Assembly (NCBI RefSeq): GCF_001642795.1
Contig: NZ_LKEH01000027.1
Span: 354,325 to 418,324 of the forward strand
Source: Pseudomonas viridiflava
Lineage (GTDB): Bacteria > Pseudomonadota > Gammaproteobacteria > Pseudomonadales > Pseudomonadaceae
Direction: 5' to 3'
DNA: 64,000 nt
Shown here: one piece after another, positions 7,820-16,706 of the stretch
How the letters are laid out: every line of letters begins with the position of its first letter
Position numbering within the stretch: the first letter of the stretch is position 1
Made by a program: the position numbers and the translations under genes
The notes under the pieces: model-generated
What the model saw: the letters and a program-made list of their open reading frames with translations, nothing else
Database searches by the model: none
Told to the model about the DNA's origin: nothing

Positions 7820-8368
7820 ATGGATACGGGAGCACGACTCAAGCTGGTGCGTGAAAGCTACAAGCTGTCGCAACGCGAACTCGCCAGACGCAGCGGTGTG
7901 ACCAATGCCACGATTTCCCTGATCGAACAGAACCGCGTGAGCCCCTCCATCAGTTCGCTCAAGAAGCTGCTGGAAGGCATTCCGATGTCGCTGGCCGATT
8001 TCTTTACGTTCGACCAGCCGCCGGGGCAGGATCAATACGTGTTTCGAGGCGGCGATCAACCCGATCTGGGCCGCAACGGCGTGCGCCTGTTGCTGGTAGG
8101 CGCGACACTGCCGACCCGTCAGATGCGCTTTCTGCGCGAGCAGTACGCGCCGGGTGCCGATTCGGGTGAAGAGTCTATCGTGCACAGCGAAGGCGAGGAG
8201 TGCGGTATGGTCACCCGTGGCACGGTCGAGCTGACCATCAATGGCCAGATCAATATTCTTGGTCCCGGCGATGGCTACTACTTTCCGACAACCTTGCCGC
8301 ATCGTTTCCGCAACATTGGCCAGGATGAGGCCGAAATCATCAGCGCCAACACCCCCGCCAACTTTTGA
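7820..8368 (+). CDS. XRE-family regulator with cupin domain, PuuR-like
   Basis: This 182-residue protein has an N-terminal helix-turn-helix (about residues 5-60, LSQRELARRSGVTNATISLIEQ) and a C-terminal cupin barrel (about 110-180, with GDGYYFPTTLPHRF as the second cupin motif). PuuR-type proteins repress putrescine use and are relieved by the polyamine. It lies just after the puuD-like gene on the same strand, so co-transcription is possible. The ATG at 7820 puts the DNA-binding helix at the usual place. Confidence 0.85.
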   Translation: MDTGARLKLVRESYKLSQRELARRSGVTNATISLIEQNRVSPSISSLKKLLEGIPMSLADFFTFDQPPGQDQYVFRGGDQPDLGRNGVRLLLVGATLPTRQMRFLREQYAPGADSGEESIVHSEGEECGMVTRGTVELTINGQINILGPGDGYYFPTTLPHRFRNIGQDEAEIISANTPANF

Positions 8369-8388
8369 TCATCCCCGCTGACTGCGTC

Positions 8389-10539
8389 TTAACGCAGACT
8401 CCAGGACACGCCCGCATAGACGCCCATACCGTCGCCGGGCGTCGAGCGCGCCACGTCACGCCCGCCATCGTCGTAGCCCGGCGTCACGGTATTGGCATAG
8501 CGTCGATTGGTCAGATTGCGCAGGTCCAGCCAGGTTTGCCAGTCGTCCTTGGGCGAGGCGTAGCCGAAGGTCGCGCCCAGCAAGGTGTACTGATCGGCGT
8601 AGAAGGAATTCGCGTAATCGACGGCGATCCTCGAGGCATGTTCGGTGTTCAATCCTGCGTAAAACCCGGTCGGATGGCTGTAACGCAATTCAGCCTGGTA
8701 ATAATGCCGTGGAATGCCGGGAAGGGCGTTGTCGCCAAACCGGTCATCGTCCCGATAGTGAAAGTCGCTGAATGTGTATGCCTGACGCAGATCCAGCTTG
8801 CCAGCGGCACCGCCTTGCCACAGCGGGCTGTCGAGGCTCAGCTCGACGCCGGTGTGAACCGTCGGGCTGGCGTTGGATTCGGCAATCACCTGCGAAGAGG
8901 TCGCGCTGGCGGCCTGGGTTTCGACGCTCAATAGCTCGTGCCTGACCTGCGAGTAATACCACCCCGCTTGCCAGTCACCCATCCATCCCCGGCCGCGCCC
9001 TCCGAGTTCCAGAGTAGTCGCGGTCTGGTTTTCAAGTTTCACGCCAACGCGTTGCAGACCTGTCGCCGGGCCGCTTCCAGCAGGGAAGAACTGGTTCGAG
9101 CCCCAGATCATCGACCACGCGTGAGGCGGCTCGACCGAGCGGCTCAGGTTGCCGTAGACCTGCAATTGCGGGGTGAAGTCGTAGCGCAGGCCAAGGCGAG
9201 AAGCGTAGTCCCAGTCATGGGTACTGACCGCTTGCTGGGTAGCGGGGTAGGTGACCCCGGTTTCGCGGCGGGTGTAAATCGCAGCAACGCCTGTGGTCAG
9301 CCACAGGTCGGGGACCAATTCCAGATCATTGCTCAGTTGCAGAACGCTGTCCGAGCCCAGATAGCTGTAGTCACGGGTTCTGGTGCCTGGCGTGTAGCTC
9401 GCGGTGTTGCCAGCAGGGATGCGCACGAATTCTGAAGCGCCGTTGTTCGGCAAGCCCTTGGTGGTGCGCAGGCCCAGGGTCGTGTTGCTCTGGTGACCGA
9501 ACACGGTGTCCTGTCGAATGTAATTCAGCGTACCGCTGATGTCGGTGTAAGCGACCTTCAGGCGATTGGTGCCTTCGCGCAGGTCCATTGGATAATCGTG
9601 ATAGACCAGACCGGTCTCGATTCTGGAACTGTCATCCAGGTAGAGCGTGGTCTTGTTGCCCAGCCAGGTGCTGCCCGGCTGCAGGCGCTTGGAATCACGC
9701 GCTGCGTTGAGCGTATTGGCGACACGCGGATCGTGACGAATCTGATCGCGCGTCAGGCGACCCGGCGAGTCGTTGTCGGTCTCCCGGTAACGAAAGAAGA
9801 AGCGGGTTTCCAGATCAGGGCTGAAACGGTAGCCGACGTTTGCGGCGATGCCCTTGCTGCCGCCAGCGCTGTGATCCTGAAAACCGTCGTAGTTGGAATC
9901 GGTCAGGGCGACGTAGTAATCCAGATCGCCGAGCACATCACCGGAACTGATTTGCCGTTTGGTGTAACCGTGACTTCCGGCTTCATAGCGCACTTGCAGG
10001 CGTGGCGCATCGTAGCCGGTATGGGTGACGTAGTTGACTGCGCCGCCGAGTGCCAGCGATCCCAGTTCAAAACCGTTCGCGCCACGACGTACGTCGACAT
10101 GGCTCAGCCACAAAGGCTCCTTGAGCTCATACGGTGTGCCGCCGGGGCCGGTGAGTGGCAACCCGTCGAGCATTTCAAACAGCCCCGAGGCGTGCGCGCC
10201 GGGTGCCCGATTCAGCCCTGAACCACGGATAGAAATCTTCGCACCTTCGTTGTTGGAGGCTTTTGCGTAGATGCCGGCCTGATAGCGGAACACGTCTTCG
10301 TTGGTGGCCACGCGCCCCTGATCAACTCGATTCAGGTCCACAACGTTGGTGCCGCCGGGCACGCTGCGCAAGGCGTCACGAGCTGCTTCTGCTGGGCTTT
10401 GCACGGCGTTGCCATCCACTTCGATGCTGGACAGGTTCACGGTCTGTTCCGCGCTAACCTGAGTGGCGCAGGCAAGCGCCGTGGTCACGGCAAGCAGTTT
10501 CAGCACCGCAGCGAGCGGGAAGGGTGGAGTCTGTTGCAC
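8389..10539 (-). CDS. TonB-dependent outer-membrane receptor
   Basis: This protein of about 716 residues has a signal peptide (cut probably after ATQVSA near residue 30), a plug domain (about 55-165, with VRRGANGFELGSLALGGAVNYVT) and a 22-strand barrel that ends in Leu-Arg after VYAGVSW. Such receptors import iron chelates, cobalamin or other scarce ligands using TonB energy. No siderophore or transporter gene is adjacent and no riboswitch was recognised upstream, so the ligand is unknown. The only start in a good position is GTG at 10539 and it has no clear ribosome-binding site; a start a few codons downstream is possible. Confidence 0.85.
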   Translation of the reverse strand: MQQTPPFPLAAVLKLLAVTTALACATQVSAEQTVNLSSIEVDGNAVQSPAEAARDALRSVPGGTNVVDLNRVDQGRVATNEDVFRYQAGIYAKASNNEGAKISIRGSGLNRAPGAHASGLFEMLDGLPLTGPGGTPYELKEPLWLSHVDVRRGANGFELGSLALGGAVNYVTHTGYDAPRLQVRYEAGSHGYTKRQISSGDVLGDLDYYVALTDSNYDGFQDHSAGGSKGIAANVGYRFSPDLETRFFFRYRETDNDSPGRLTRDQIRHDPRVANTLNAARDSKRLQPGSTWLGNKTTLYLDDSSRIETGLVYHDYPMDLREGTNRLKVAYTDISGTLNYIRQDTVFGHQSNTTLGLRTTKGLPNNGASEFVRIPAGNTASYTPGTRTRDYSYLGSDSVLQLSNDLELVPDLWLTTGVAAIYTRRETGVTYPATQQAVSTHDWDYASRLGLRYDFTPQLQVYGNLSRSVEPPHAWSMIWGSNQFFPAGSGPATGLQRVGVKLENQTATTLELGGRGRGWMGDWQAGWYYSQVRHELLSVETQAASATSSQVIAESNASPTVHTGVELSLDSPLWQGGAAGKLDLRQAYTFSDFHYRDDDRFGDNALPGIPRHYYQAELRYSHPTGFYAGLNTEHASRIAVDYANSFYADQYTLLGATFGYASPKDDWQTWLDLRNLTNRRYANTVTPGYDDGGRDVARSTPGDGMGVYAGVSWSLR

Positions 10540-10782
10540 GTAAAAAGGCCTGTTGGCTGGGGCCGCTACGCACTGCAGAAGGTGACGGCCATCGCAGAGC
10601 CGGTGGCCATGCGTGTTCTGGGGACAGAGGGTTCGATGCCGGATATCCCTGGCGCGTCACGTCTCAGGACGCATCAGCCACCGCTGGTCGGTGTCCGGGC
10701 AGATTCCGACAACTATCCAGGCTGGCCTGTTTCGAAAATGACAGGCGCTGAATCAGGCGCTTCTTTGAATCAGGAGAGCTTT

Positions 10783-11007
10783 ATGACTGATAACACCTGT
10801 GCTTGTCCGCAATGTGAATGTGCAATCAACGCAGACACTGCAGTGGAACGCGACGGTCAGCAATTCTGCTGCGAGGCCTGCGCTAACCACCATGTGAATC
10901 ACGAGAAATGCCAGTCACCGGGCTGTCATTGCGAAGAGGCGGCGGAAGACAAACTGGATGAGGCAATCGAGGAAACCTTCCCTGCCAGTGACCCGATTTC
11001 GCCCTGA
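10783..11007 (+). CDS. Bacterial metallothionein
   Basis: This 74-residue protein has ten cysteines at 6, 8, 11, 13, 29, 30, 33, 43, 48 and 50, plus nearby histidines. The CxCxxCxC opening and the CCEACA centre match the SmtA/BmtA family, which binds zinc, cadmium or copper through thiolate clusters. CAGGAG lies 6 bases before the ATG. After the metal-binding part a 24-residue acidic tail ends in EETFPASDPISP, a motif shared with other small Pseudomonas stress proteins. The gene lies between a TonB receptor and a lipoprotein gene. Regulation by metal is expected but no operator was recognised. Confidence 0.87.
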   Translation: MTDNTCACPQCECAINADTAVERDGQQFCCEACANHHVNHEKCQSPGCHCEEAAEDKLDEAIEETFPASDPISP

Positions 11008-11046
11008 TACCGCTTTGTGCCAACACCATTTTCAAGGGACAGAATC

Positions 11047-11889
11047 GTGACTTTCTCAACTACCTACTGCCGCCTGCGTCATCTGAAGCACTCGCAGGTG
11101 AGCAAACGCATTGCGCTGTTGGCGACGCTGACAGCGCTCTCGGCCTGCAACGGGACGGATACACGCCCGCCGGTGTCGTCTCCAGGGGCTGACAAGCAGG
11201 CCTCGACTGCGGTGCTTGAGACCGGCGCCGCCATGCTTCAATCACACCCGCCGCTCGATGCGTTGAATACGTATCTGGATGGCTTTCATTTCTACAACGG
11301 CACGATCGAATCGCAGATGGAAGCGCACCATTACTGCTCGATTCTCAACGAAGAGGTCATTCAGTGCGTGATCTACGACGGCAATGTCAAGGATGCGCAC
11401 TTGATGGGCGTCGAGTACATCATCAGCGCCAGGTTGTTCGAAGGCCTGCCAACTGAAGAAAAAGCCTATTGGCACAGTCATTCCCATGAAGTGACGTCGG
11501 GCCAGCTGGTTGCTCCCGGTATTCCAGAGCCTGCCGAACACGCGCTCATGGAAAAGCTGGTCAATACCTACGGCAAGACCTGGCATACGTGGCACACCGA
11601 CAAGGACAAATCATTGCCCTTGGGTGTGCCTCAGTTGATGATGGGCTTTACCCGGGACGGACAGGCCGACCCGCAGATGGTCAAGGCGCGTGACGAACGC
11701 ATGGGGCTGGACAGCGTCGCCGAACGCGAGGCGCGCAAGGACATCAAGCCTCAGCCCGTGTTGCCGGGTGCAAACGCCTGGATGGATGGCAAGGTCATCC
11801 AGTTGCCCGATCCGAGCGGTACGGCGTCCCATCACCCAGCCCCGAGGGCACAGGATAAAGGCACCAACAGCCGGTCTCCTGCACCTTGA
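11047..11889 (+). CDS. OBAP-family (DUF1264) lipoprotein
   Basis: From the GTG at 11047 this gives 280 residues. A signal sequence ends in the lipobox LSAC, so the protein should be lipid-anchored in the envelope. The body (about residues 60-230) has the features of the oil-body-associated protein family: AHHYCSILNEEVIQCVIYDG, the WHSHSHEV histidine cluster and WHTWHTDK. The family is known from plant seed oil bodies and from bacteria and fungi, without a settled biochemical role. The metallothionein gene ends 39 bases upstream. A GTG start with AAGGGACAG in front is preferred over the earlier codon at 11017. Confidence 0.78.
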   Translation: MTFSTTYCRLRHLKHSQVSKRIALLATLTALSACNGTDTRPPVSSPGADKQASTAVLETGAAMLQSHPPLDALNTYLDGFHFYNGTIESQMEAHHYCSILNEEVIQCVIYDGNVKDAHLMGVEYIISARLFEGLPTEEKAYWHSHSHEVTSGQLVAPGIPEPAEHALMEKLVNTYGKTWHTWHTDKDKSLPLGVPQLMMGFTRDGQADPQMVKARDERMGLDSVAEREARKDIKPQPVLPGANAWMDGKVIQLPDPSGTASHHPAPRAQDKGTNSRSPAP

Positions 11890-11934
11890 GTGTGGGATAC
11901 CCGCACAAGTGCGGTTCGACAAAGGAGTGATTGC

Positions 11935-12501
11935 ATGAACAGCTTGAATGAGGCGTTTGCGCACCAGGAGCTTTCACTGCTGGTGCCGCATGTCCTGTTC
12001 TTCGAAGACGACGGCACCACGCCCAACAGCCGGTTTCCGGTGCTCGTTTATGAACTGGCGATTAACCCGGACATGGATATGGCGGCGGCTTTCGAGCGCT
12101 TGTTCGAAAGCAACGAATGGTCGCCACTCTGGCGGGACGGGGTATTCGACTACCACCATTACCACTCCACGGCCCATGAGGTGCTGGGCGTTGCCAGCGG
12201 GCACGCCACACTGCGGCTGGGTGGTGAACATGGCAGCGATCACAGGGTCAAGGCCGGCGATGTGCTGGTTCTTCCAGCCGGAACCGGTCATTGTCGCCTT
12301 GAACAGAGTGAAGACTTTCTGGTGGTCGGTGCCTATCCGCAAGGCCAGGAAGACTATGACATTCAGCGCGTCGATCCTGCGGTGCATGATCAGGCGGTGG
12401 CTCGCATCGCCAAGGTGCCGACGCCGCTTACCGATCCGGTCACAGGGCAGGGCGGAACGCTGATCGATACGTGGATCGATGACGAGCACGACGGGGGCTG
12501 A
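11935..12501 (+). CDS. Cupin-family protein, YjlB-like
   Basis: This 188-residue protein has a single cupin barrel: YHHYHSTAHEVLGVASGHA gives the first motif and GDVLVLPAGTGHC the second. The metal-binding His and Glu positions are kept. Proteins of this group are annotated YjlB-like and have no proven reaction. AAGGAG lies 9 bases before the ATG at 11935. It follows the OBAP gene by 45 bases, so the two may form one transcript. The stop codon lies in the loop of a 10-bp hairpin. Confidence 0.75.
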   Translation: MNSLNEAFAHQELSLLVPHVLFFEDDGTTPNSRFPVLVYELAINPDMDMAAAFERLFESNEWSPLWRDGVFDYHHYHSTAHEVLGVASGHATLRLGGEHGSDHRVKAGDVLVLPAGTGHCRLEQSEDFLVVGAYPQGQEDYDIQRVDPAVHDQAVARIAKVPTPLTDPVTGQGGTLIDTWIDDEHDGG

Positions 12502-12511
12502 CCCCGTCGTG
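12487..12511. terminator. Hairpin around the cupin stop codon
   Basis: CACGACGGGG (12487-12496) pairs perfectly with CCCCGTCGTG (12502-12511) around a 5-base loop. It lies between convergent genes, which suits a terminator, but no T-run follows, so efficiency is doubtful. Confidence 0.45.
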
Positions 12512-12528
12512 GTTGATGCAGCTGGCGG

Positions 12529-13698
12529 TCAGGGTTCGAAGACTGCCCGCAGGCAGTGGTCGGTCTTTTCCTTGAACATCGCGTAGCCCTTCGGCGAATC
12601 CTCCAGACTCATGCGATGAGTCAACAGGAACGAAGGATCCAGCTCGCCATTGCGGATATGGTTGAACAGGGTCGGGGCATAGCGCTGGCCCGGCTGTTGG
12701 CCGGAACGCAAGGTCAGTGCCTTGTTGACTATGGCACCCATTGGAAACTTGTCCAGCAGCCCACCATAAACGCCGACCACCGACACCGTGCCGCCCTTGC
12801 GACAGGCGCGTATGGCCTGGCGCAGCACGGTGCCGCGTTCCGTGTGCAGGCGCAGCATCTGCTTGGCCTTGTCGTAGGCATAATCGATTTCCGTGCCATG
12901 GGCTTCCATGCCAACGCAGTCGATACAGCGATCAGGGCCACGTCCCCCGGTCAACTCCAGCAGTGCTTCGTGCACATTGGTGGTTTCGTAGTTGATCACG
13001 GTTGCGCCGACCTTTTGTTGCGCCAGACGTAATCGGTCTGGATACCGGTCAATGGCGATCACCTGTTCGGCGCCCAGCAGAAACGCGCTGCGTATCGCCA
13101 TCAGACCGACACCACCGCAGCCCCAGACCGCGACGATATCGCCGGGCTCGATGTCGGCGTTATCCGCTGCGAAGTAGCCCGTGGGTGCAGCATCGGAAAC
13201 GAACAGCGCCTGATCGTCGTTCACCCCGTCCGGCACCGTGAAGAGGTTCACGTCGGCAAAAGGTACGCGAATGTAAGTGGCGTGGCTGCCTGCGTATCCA
13301 CCGAAGGCATGGCTGTAGCCGATGATGCCGCAGCAGGGCTGGCCGTAAGCAATGTCAGTGGTCGAGGGGTTGGGGTTCGAGTTGTCGCAGCACGAGAAGT
13401 CACTGCGTTTGCAGGGCTCACACTGCCCGCAACCGATAATTGAAATGGTGATGACCCTGTCGCCTTTCTTGACGGTTTTCACCGCCGAGCCGGTCTCGAC
13501 CACTTCACCGAGAAACTCGTGGCCGATGATATCGCCCGGTTTCATTGCCGGAACGTAACCGCCCAGCAGGTGCAGGTCCGAACCGCAGACCGAGGACAGC
13601 GTTACACGAATGATCGCGTCACGCGGGTTGAGGATCGCAGGATCGGGAACCGTATCGACTTGCAGTTTGTTGGGGGCTTGCCAGGTCAGCGCGCGCAT
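12529..13698 (-). CDS. Zinc-dependent alcohol/formaldehyde dehydrogenase-like
   Basis: This 389-residue protein is a medium-chain dehydrogenase. Catalytic zinc ligands are in CGSDLH and GHEFLGEVVE; the four structural-zinc cysteines are in CGQCEPCKRSDFSCC; the cofactor loop is GCGGVGLMA. The extended region with KAKQMLRLHTERGTVLRQAIRACRKGG resembles glutathione-independent formaldehyde dehydrogenase-type enzymes. Its start overlaps the stop of the SRPBCC gene by one base (TGATG), so the pair is translationally coupled. The substrate is not proven. Confidence 0.87.
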   Translation of the reverse strand: MRALTWQAPNKLQVDTVPDPAILNPRDAIIRVTLSSVCGSDLHLLGGYVPAMKPGDIIGHEFLGEVVETGSAVKTVKKGDRVITISIIGCGQCEPCKRSDFSCCDNSNPNPSTTDIAYGQPCCGIIGYSHAFGGYAGSHATYIRVPFADVNLFTVPDGVNDDQALFVSDAAPTGYFAADNADIEPGDIVAVWGCGGVGLMAIRSAFLLGAEQVIAIDRYPDRLRLAQQKVGATVINYETTNVHEALLELTGGRGPDRCIDCVGMEAHGTEIDYAYDKAKQMLRLHTERGTVLRQAIRACRKGGTVSVVGVYGGLLDKFPMGAIVNKALTLRSGQQPGQRYAPTLFNHIRNGELDPSFLLTHRMSLEDSPKGYAMFKEKTDHCLRAVFEP

Positions 13699-14552
13699 CA
13701 GGCATTCCCCCTTTCCAGCAGCGGTTGCGGACGCGGCAGGGCCGCCACCTCGGGCTGTTCATGCGCAGGCTCGGGCGTGTCGATTGCCTGGCCGTGCAGG
13801 AACAGGAAGTCACACACTTCGCTGGCCCGCATCTGATTGGTGCTCACTTCGCCGGTCTCCAGATGCTGCTTGATATTGCTCAACAGATTGAGCAGCGCTT
13901 TGTCGCTGAACGTACTGATGGCCTTGGCCAGTGCATGACCCAGGCTTCCTGCGCCGGGCTCGCAGACGGCAACGACCTTCAGCTCGGTGCCGCGGTTGCC
14001 TGGTGCGGGTTTGAGGTACGCCGAGATGTCGTGCTGCCATTTGCCTTCGGGCCGGGTACGCCAGTGAAGGCTGTCTTCGATGTTCGAAGGCTGTCGTTGT
14101 ACGGTCCAGCTCAGCGTGCGACCCAGCGGGCCGCGCACGGTCCATCGACTGGTATCTGCGTCAACGCCTTCGATACTGTCGACCCATGGAATCAGCGGAC
14201 CAATGTTCTGCGGTTGCTCCAGAAAATCGCGTACTTCGCTGAGGGGCTTGCCGATGGTGACACTGCGGGAAACGGCTTCACTGGCTTTCCAGCCGTGAGC
14301 GTTCTGGAATTGATGTTCGAACGGGGTTGGGGCCAGACTGCGCTTTATCGCGCAACGCCCGGTGGCGCCGCGAAACACGCAGTAAGCGCCAGCGGCCGCT
14401 CCCAGCAAGCCGACGACACCGCCGCGGCGCAGGGCAGTGAACAGCAGCAGGCTGCCGGCAGTGATGGACAGGGCACGTTCGGTTGTTTTCAGCTCGGGGT
14501 GGTTGACGCGCCAGATGGTGGACCTGGCTGCAACCAGTGGTAGTTGATTCAT
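13698..14552 (-). CDS. SRPBCC-domain membrane protein
   Basis: This 284-residue protein has a short N-terminal membrane part (about residues 25-65, a YgaP/DUF2892-like pair of helices: LSITAGSLLLFTALRRGG then GLLGAAAGAYCVFRGATGRC). A START/SRPBCC fold follows (about 90-240), starting SVTIGKPLSEVRDFLEQPQN. SRPBCC folds bind hydrophobic ligands. The ligand is unknown. It is the first gene of a two-gene unit with the zinc dehydrogenase. The C-terminal 30 residues are proline-rich and probably disordered. Confidence 0.75.
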   Translation of the reverse strand: MNQLPLVAARSTIWRVNHPELKTTERALSITAGSLLLFTALRRGGVVGLLGAAAGAYCVFRGATGRCAIKRSLAPTPFEHQFQNAHGWKASEAVSRSVTIGKPLSEVRDFLEQPQNIGPLIPWVDSIEGVDADTSRWTVRGPLGRTLSWTVQRQPSNIEDSLHWRTRPEGKWQHDISAYLKPAPGNRGTELKVVAVCEPGAGSLGHALAKAISTFSDKALLNLLSNIKQHLETGEVSTNQMRASEVCDFLFLHGQAIDTPEPAHEQPEVAALPRPQPLLERGNA

Positions 14553-14647
14553 GAGTCACTCCTCGTCGAATCAATTACAGCGGGATCGTCGAGCGGCAAC
14601 TGCAGTGATACGCGCCCGACCACTGTCTGGTCTTTAGGGTATCGTTA

Positions 14648-15163
14648 TCAGCGCTTTGCCTCGACGTTCGGCGATTCCGAGCGATTCAGGAACGCTCTGG
14701 TGATTTCAGGCAAGTGCTCGCGCAGCCAGTCCGCCATGGCGACTTCCTGCTTCAGGATCTGCTCGCAATCCTTGCGGATCTGAGGTTCGCCCGCCGCCTC
14801 TGCGGCCTCGATAAGTACGGTGTACGTAGCGATTTCAATGTTCTCGAACACATAACCGCTCATCGCGCCTTTAACGACTTCGTCAGACATCAACATGCCG
14901 CCCAGTCCCTGACCGACTGCCATCAGCTTTCCGCCAATGTCCTTTATTGTCGAAGGGCTGCTGTCCAGACGCGTGAGGCATGCCTCGACTTTCTCCTGCT
15001 GGCCCCGCGTTTCCTCGATGTGCTGTTCAATCCTTTTTTTGAGTACCGGGTAGTGCTCCAGTCTTTCCGCCTGGGCCGTCAGCATTTTTTCCGCCTGTTG
15101 CTCCATGGCGTGTGCATCGCGCAGCCAATCGATAAGGTTGTCCTGTTTTGTCGTCGTGCTCAT
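14648..15163 (-). CDS. Ferritin-like DUF892 protein, YciE/YciF type
   Basis: This 171-residue all-helical protein starts with DNLIDWLRDAHAMEQQAEKM and keeps Glu/His pairs in EQHIEETRGQQEKVE and ENIEIATYTVLIEAAE, as in ferritin-like DUF892 proteins. YciE and YciF of enterobacteria are stress-induced with a possible metal-binding site. It lies 95 bases upstream of the SRPBCC gene on the same strand and could be its transcriptional leader. No clear promoter was read. Confidence 0.8.
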   Translation of the reverse strand: MSTTTKQDNLIDWLRDAHAMEQQAEKMLTAQAERLEHYPVLKKRIEQHIEETRGQQEKVEACLTRLDSSPSTIKDIGGKLMAVGQGLGGMLMSDEVVKGAMSGYVFENIEIATYTVLIEAAEAAGEPQIRKDCEQILKQEVAMADWLREHLPEITRAFLNRSESPNVEAKR

Positions 15164-15266
15164 GGTGCGTACCTCTTCTGAGTGAGTGGTAAAAAGTAGA
15201 AAAATGCTGCGTTGAACCGGTTCCGAGGTTTGTCCGGCAGGGTGACGAATGGCCCTGAAACAGGCA

Positions 15267-16295
15267 TTAGCCCACCAATACCTCGAGTTCCAGGCCCTGC
15301 GGGTTCATGCATTGCCAGCGCCAGGCGTCGGTCAGCATGGCTTCAAGGTCATGTCGGGCCTGCCAGTTCAGCTCAAGCAGCGCCTTGCCCGGATCCGACC
15401 AGCACTCCGCCACGTCGCCTGAGCGGCGAGGCTCGAAGACGAGGGGCACCTTGACGCCTGAGATTCGCTCAAAGGTCTTCACCACTTCGAGCACCGAATA
15501 CCCTCGACCGGTGCCCAGATTCCAGATGGACACGCCGCGCTGGGTGCCTATGCGGGCCAATGCTTGCAAATGGCCCTCGGCCAGATCCATCACATGCAGG
15601 TAATCCCGTATGCCGGTGCCATCAGGTGTCGGGTAGTCACTGCCGAATACATGCAGGGCAGGGCGCTGCCGATTGGCAACCTGCAGCAGGAATGGCAGCA
15701 GGTTATTGGGTGTGTTGCGTGGTGATTCACCCAGCATTCCGGATGGATGCGCGCCAATTGGATTGAAGTAGCGCAACAGGCCAATGGCCCAGCGCGGGTC
15801 CGAACTGGCGGCGCTCTTCATCACGTGTTCGGCCATGAGTTTGGAATGGCCGTAGGGATTGGTCGGCAAGCCCAGCGCGCAGGTTTCGTCCAGCGGCATG
15901 CGGTCGGCTTCGCCATAGACCGTGGCTGATGAGCTGAACAGCAGGTTGAAGACGCCGGCCTCGGCCATCGCCTGGCACAGATTGACGCTGCCACTGACAT
16001 TGGTCTCGAAATAGCGCAGTGGCTCACGCACGCTTTCGCCCACGGCCTTGAGGCCCGCACAGTGCACGACCGCTTCTATGGGGTATTCGGCGAACAGGGC
16101 ATGCAGAGTGGCCTTGCTGCGAACGTCTCCAGGAATGAAGTCGAAATGTCTTCCGGTGATGTTTGCCACTCGATCAAGCGTTTCTCGCGAGCTGTTGCAC
16201 AGGTTGTCCAGCACCAGCACCTCATTGCCGTGCTCAAGCAGCGCCAGCACGATATGAGCGCCAATGTATCCCGCACCACCGGTCACTAGGATCAT
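15267..16295 (-). CDS. galE: UDP-glucose 4-epimerase
   Basis: This 342-residue extended short-chain dehydrogenase interconverts UDP-glucose and UDP-galactose. The NAD loop GGAGYIG is at residues 6-12, the catalytic Ser pair is near 122-124 (LFSSSATVYG), and Tyr148/Lys152 (YGHSK) complete the site. The ATG at 16295 is chosen because the Rossmann strand MILVTGG starts there. It is divergent from the glycosyltransferase-glf operon. UDP-galactose made here is the direct substrate of Glf, so the two transcripts probably serve one pathway. Confidence 0.92.
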   Translation of the reverse strand: MILVTGGAGYIGAHIVLALLEHGNEVLVLDNLCNSSRETLDRVANITGRHFDFIPGDVRSKATLHALFAEYPIEAVVHCAGLKAVGESVREPLRYFETNVSGSVNLCQAMAEAGVFNLLFSSSATVYGEADRMPLDETCALGLPTNPYGHSKLMAEHVMKSAASSDPRWAIGLLRYFNPIGAHPSGMLGESPRNTPNNLLPFLLQVANRQRPALHVFGSDYPTPDGTGIRDYLHVMDLAEGHLQALARIGTQRGVSIWNLGTGRGYSVLEVVKTFERISGVKVPLVFEPRRSGDVAECWSDPGKALLELNWQARHDLEAMLTDAWRWQCMNPQGLELEVLVG

Positions 16296-16706
16296 GGTTG
16301 TCCTTCCTTTGGTTTTCGCGGCCTCGGGGAGAGGCAGGCTGACGACTCCGTCCCTCATGGATCAGGGCATACGGAGTGTTTGCGAGCGAAAATCAGGACC
16401 CATCGACCCAACAGACCAGTGACGTACTGCAGGTACCAAAAAAGCATTCGCTTATGACTAGGGAAATTTCCCTGCGCGTGAGTTCAACGAACTTTTCCCA
16501 GTGGTGTGTGCACTTCATCGGGAGAACTGAACGGGCGGGCCGGAACACTCTCAATACCCTCAGTAAGGGCGGGCATCAGCAGAGCCTGTAAGGGGTTCAA
16601 CGCTCATGGCCGCCTTGAGTTCATTAATGAATGCAGTCGAAGTTCAGCCCTCAGAGGCGCCCTTCAGATTCGTCCGGGCACTTTTTTTCATAAGAAGGGA
16701 AACTTC
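16296..16706. other. Divergent promoter region of the glycan locus
   Basis: No gene is supported. This 411-base region must hold promoters for galE and for the glycosyltransferase operon. A palindromic stretch, GGGAAATTTCCC, lies at 16460-16471 and could be an operator. No clear sigma-factor consensus was recognised. Confidence 0.5.

Noticed and set aside
10540..10782. Cobalamin or TPP riboswitch upstream of the TonB-receptor gene
   Set aside because: A CTGAGA and some GGCC repeats are present, but neither the B12 box nor the full TPP core can be matched on the receptor strand.
16490..16580. AlgU-type promoter before the glycosyltransferase
   Set aside because: GAACTT and GAACTG occur, but no TCTGA-like -10 box lies at 16-17 bases.
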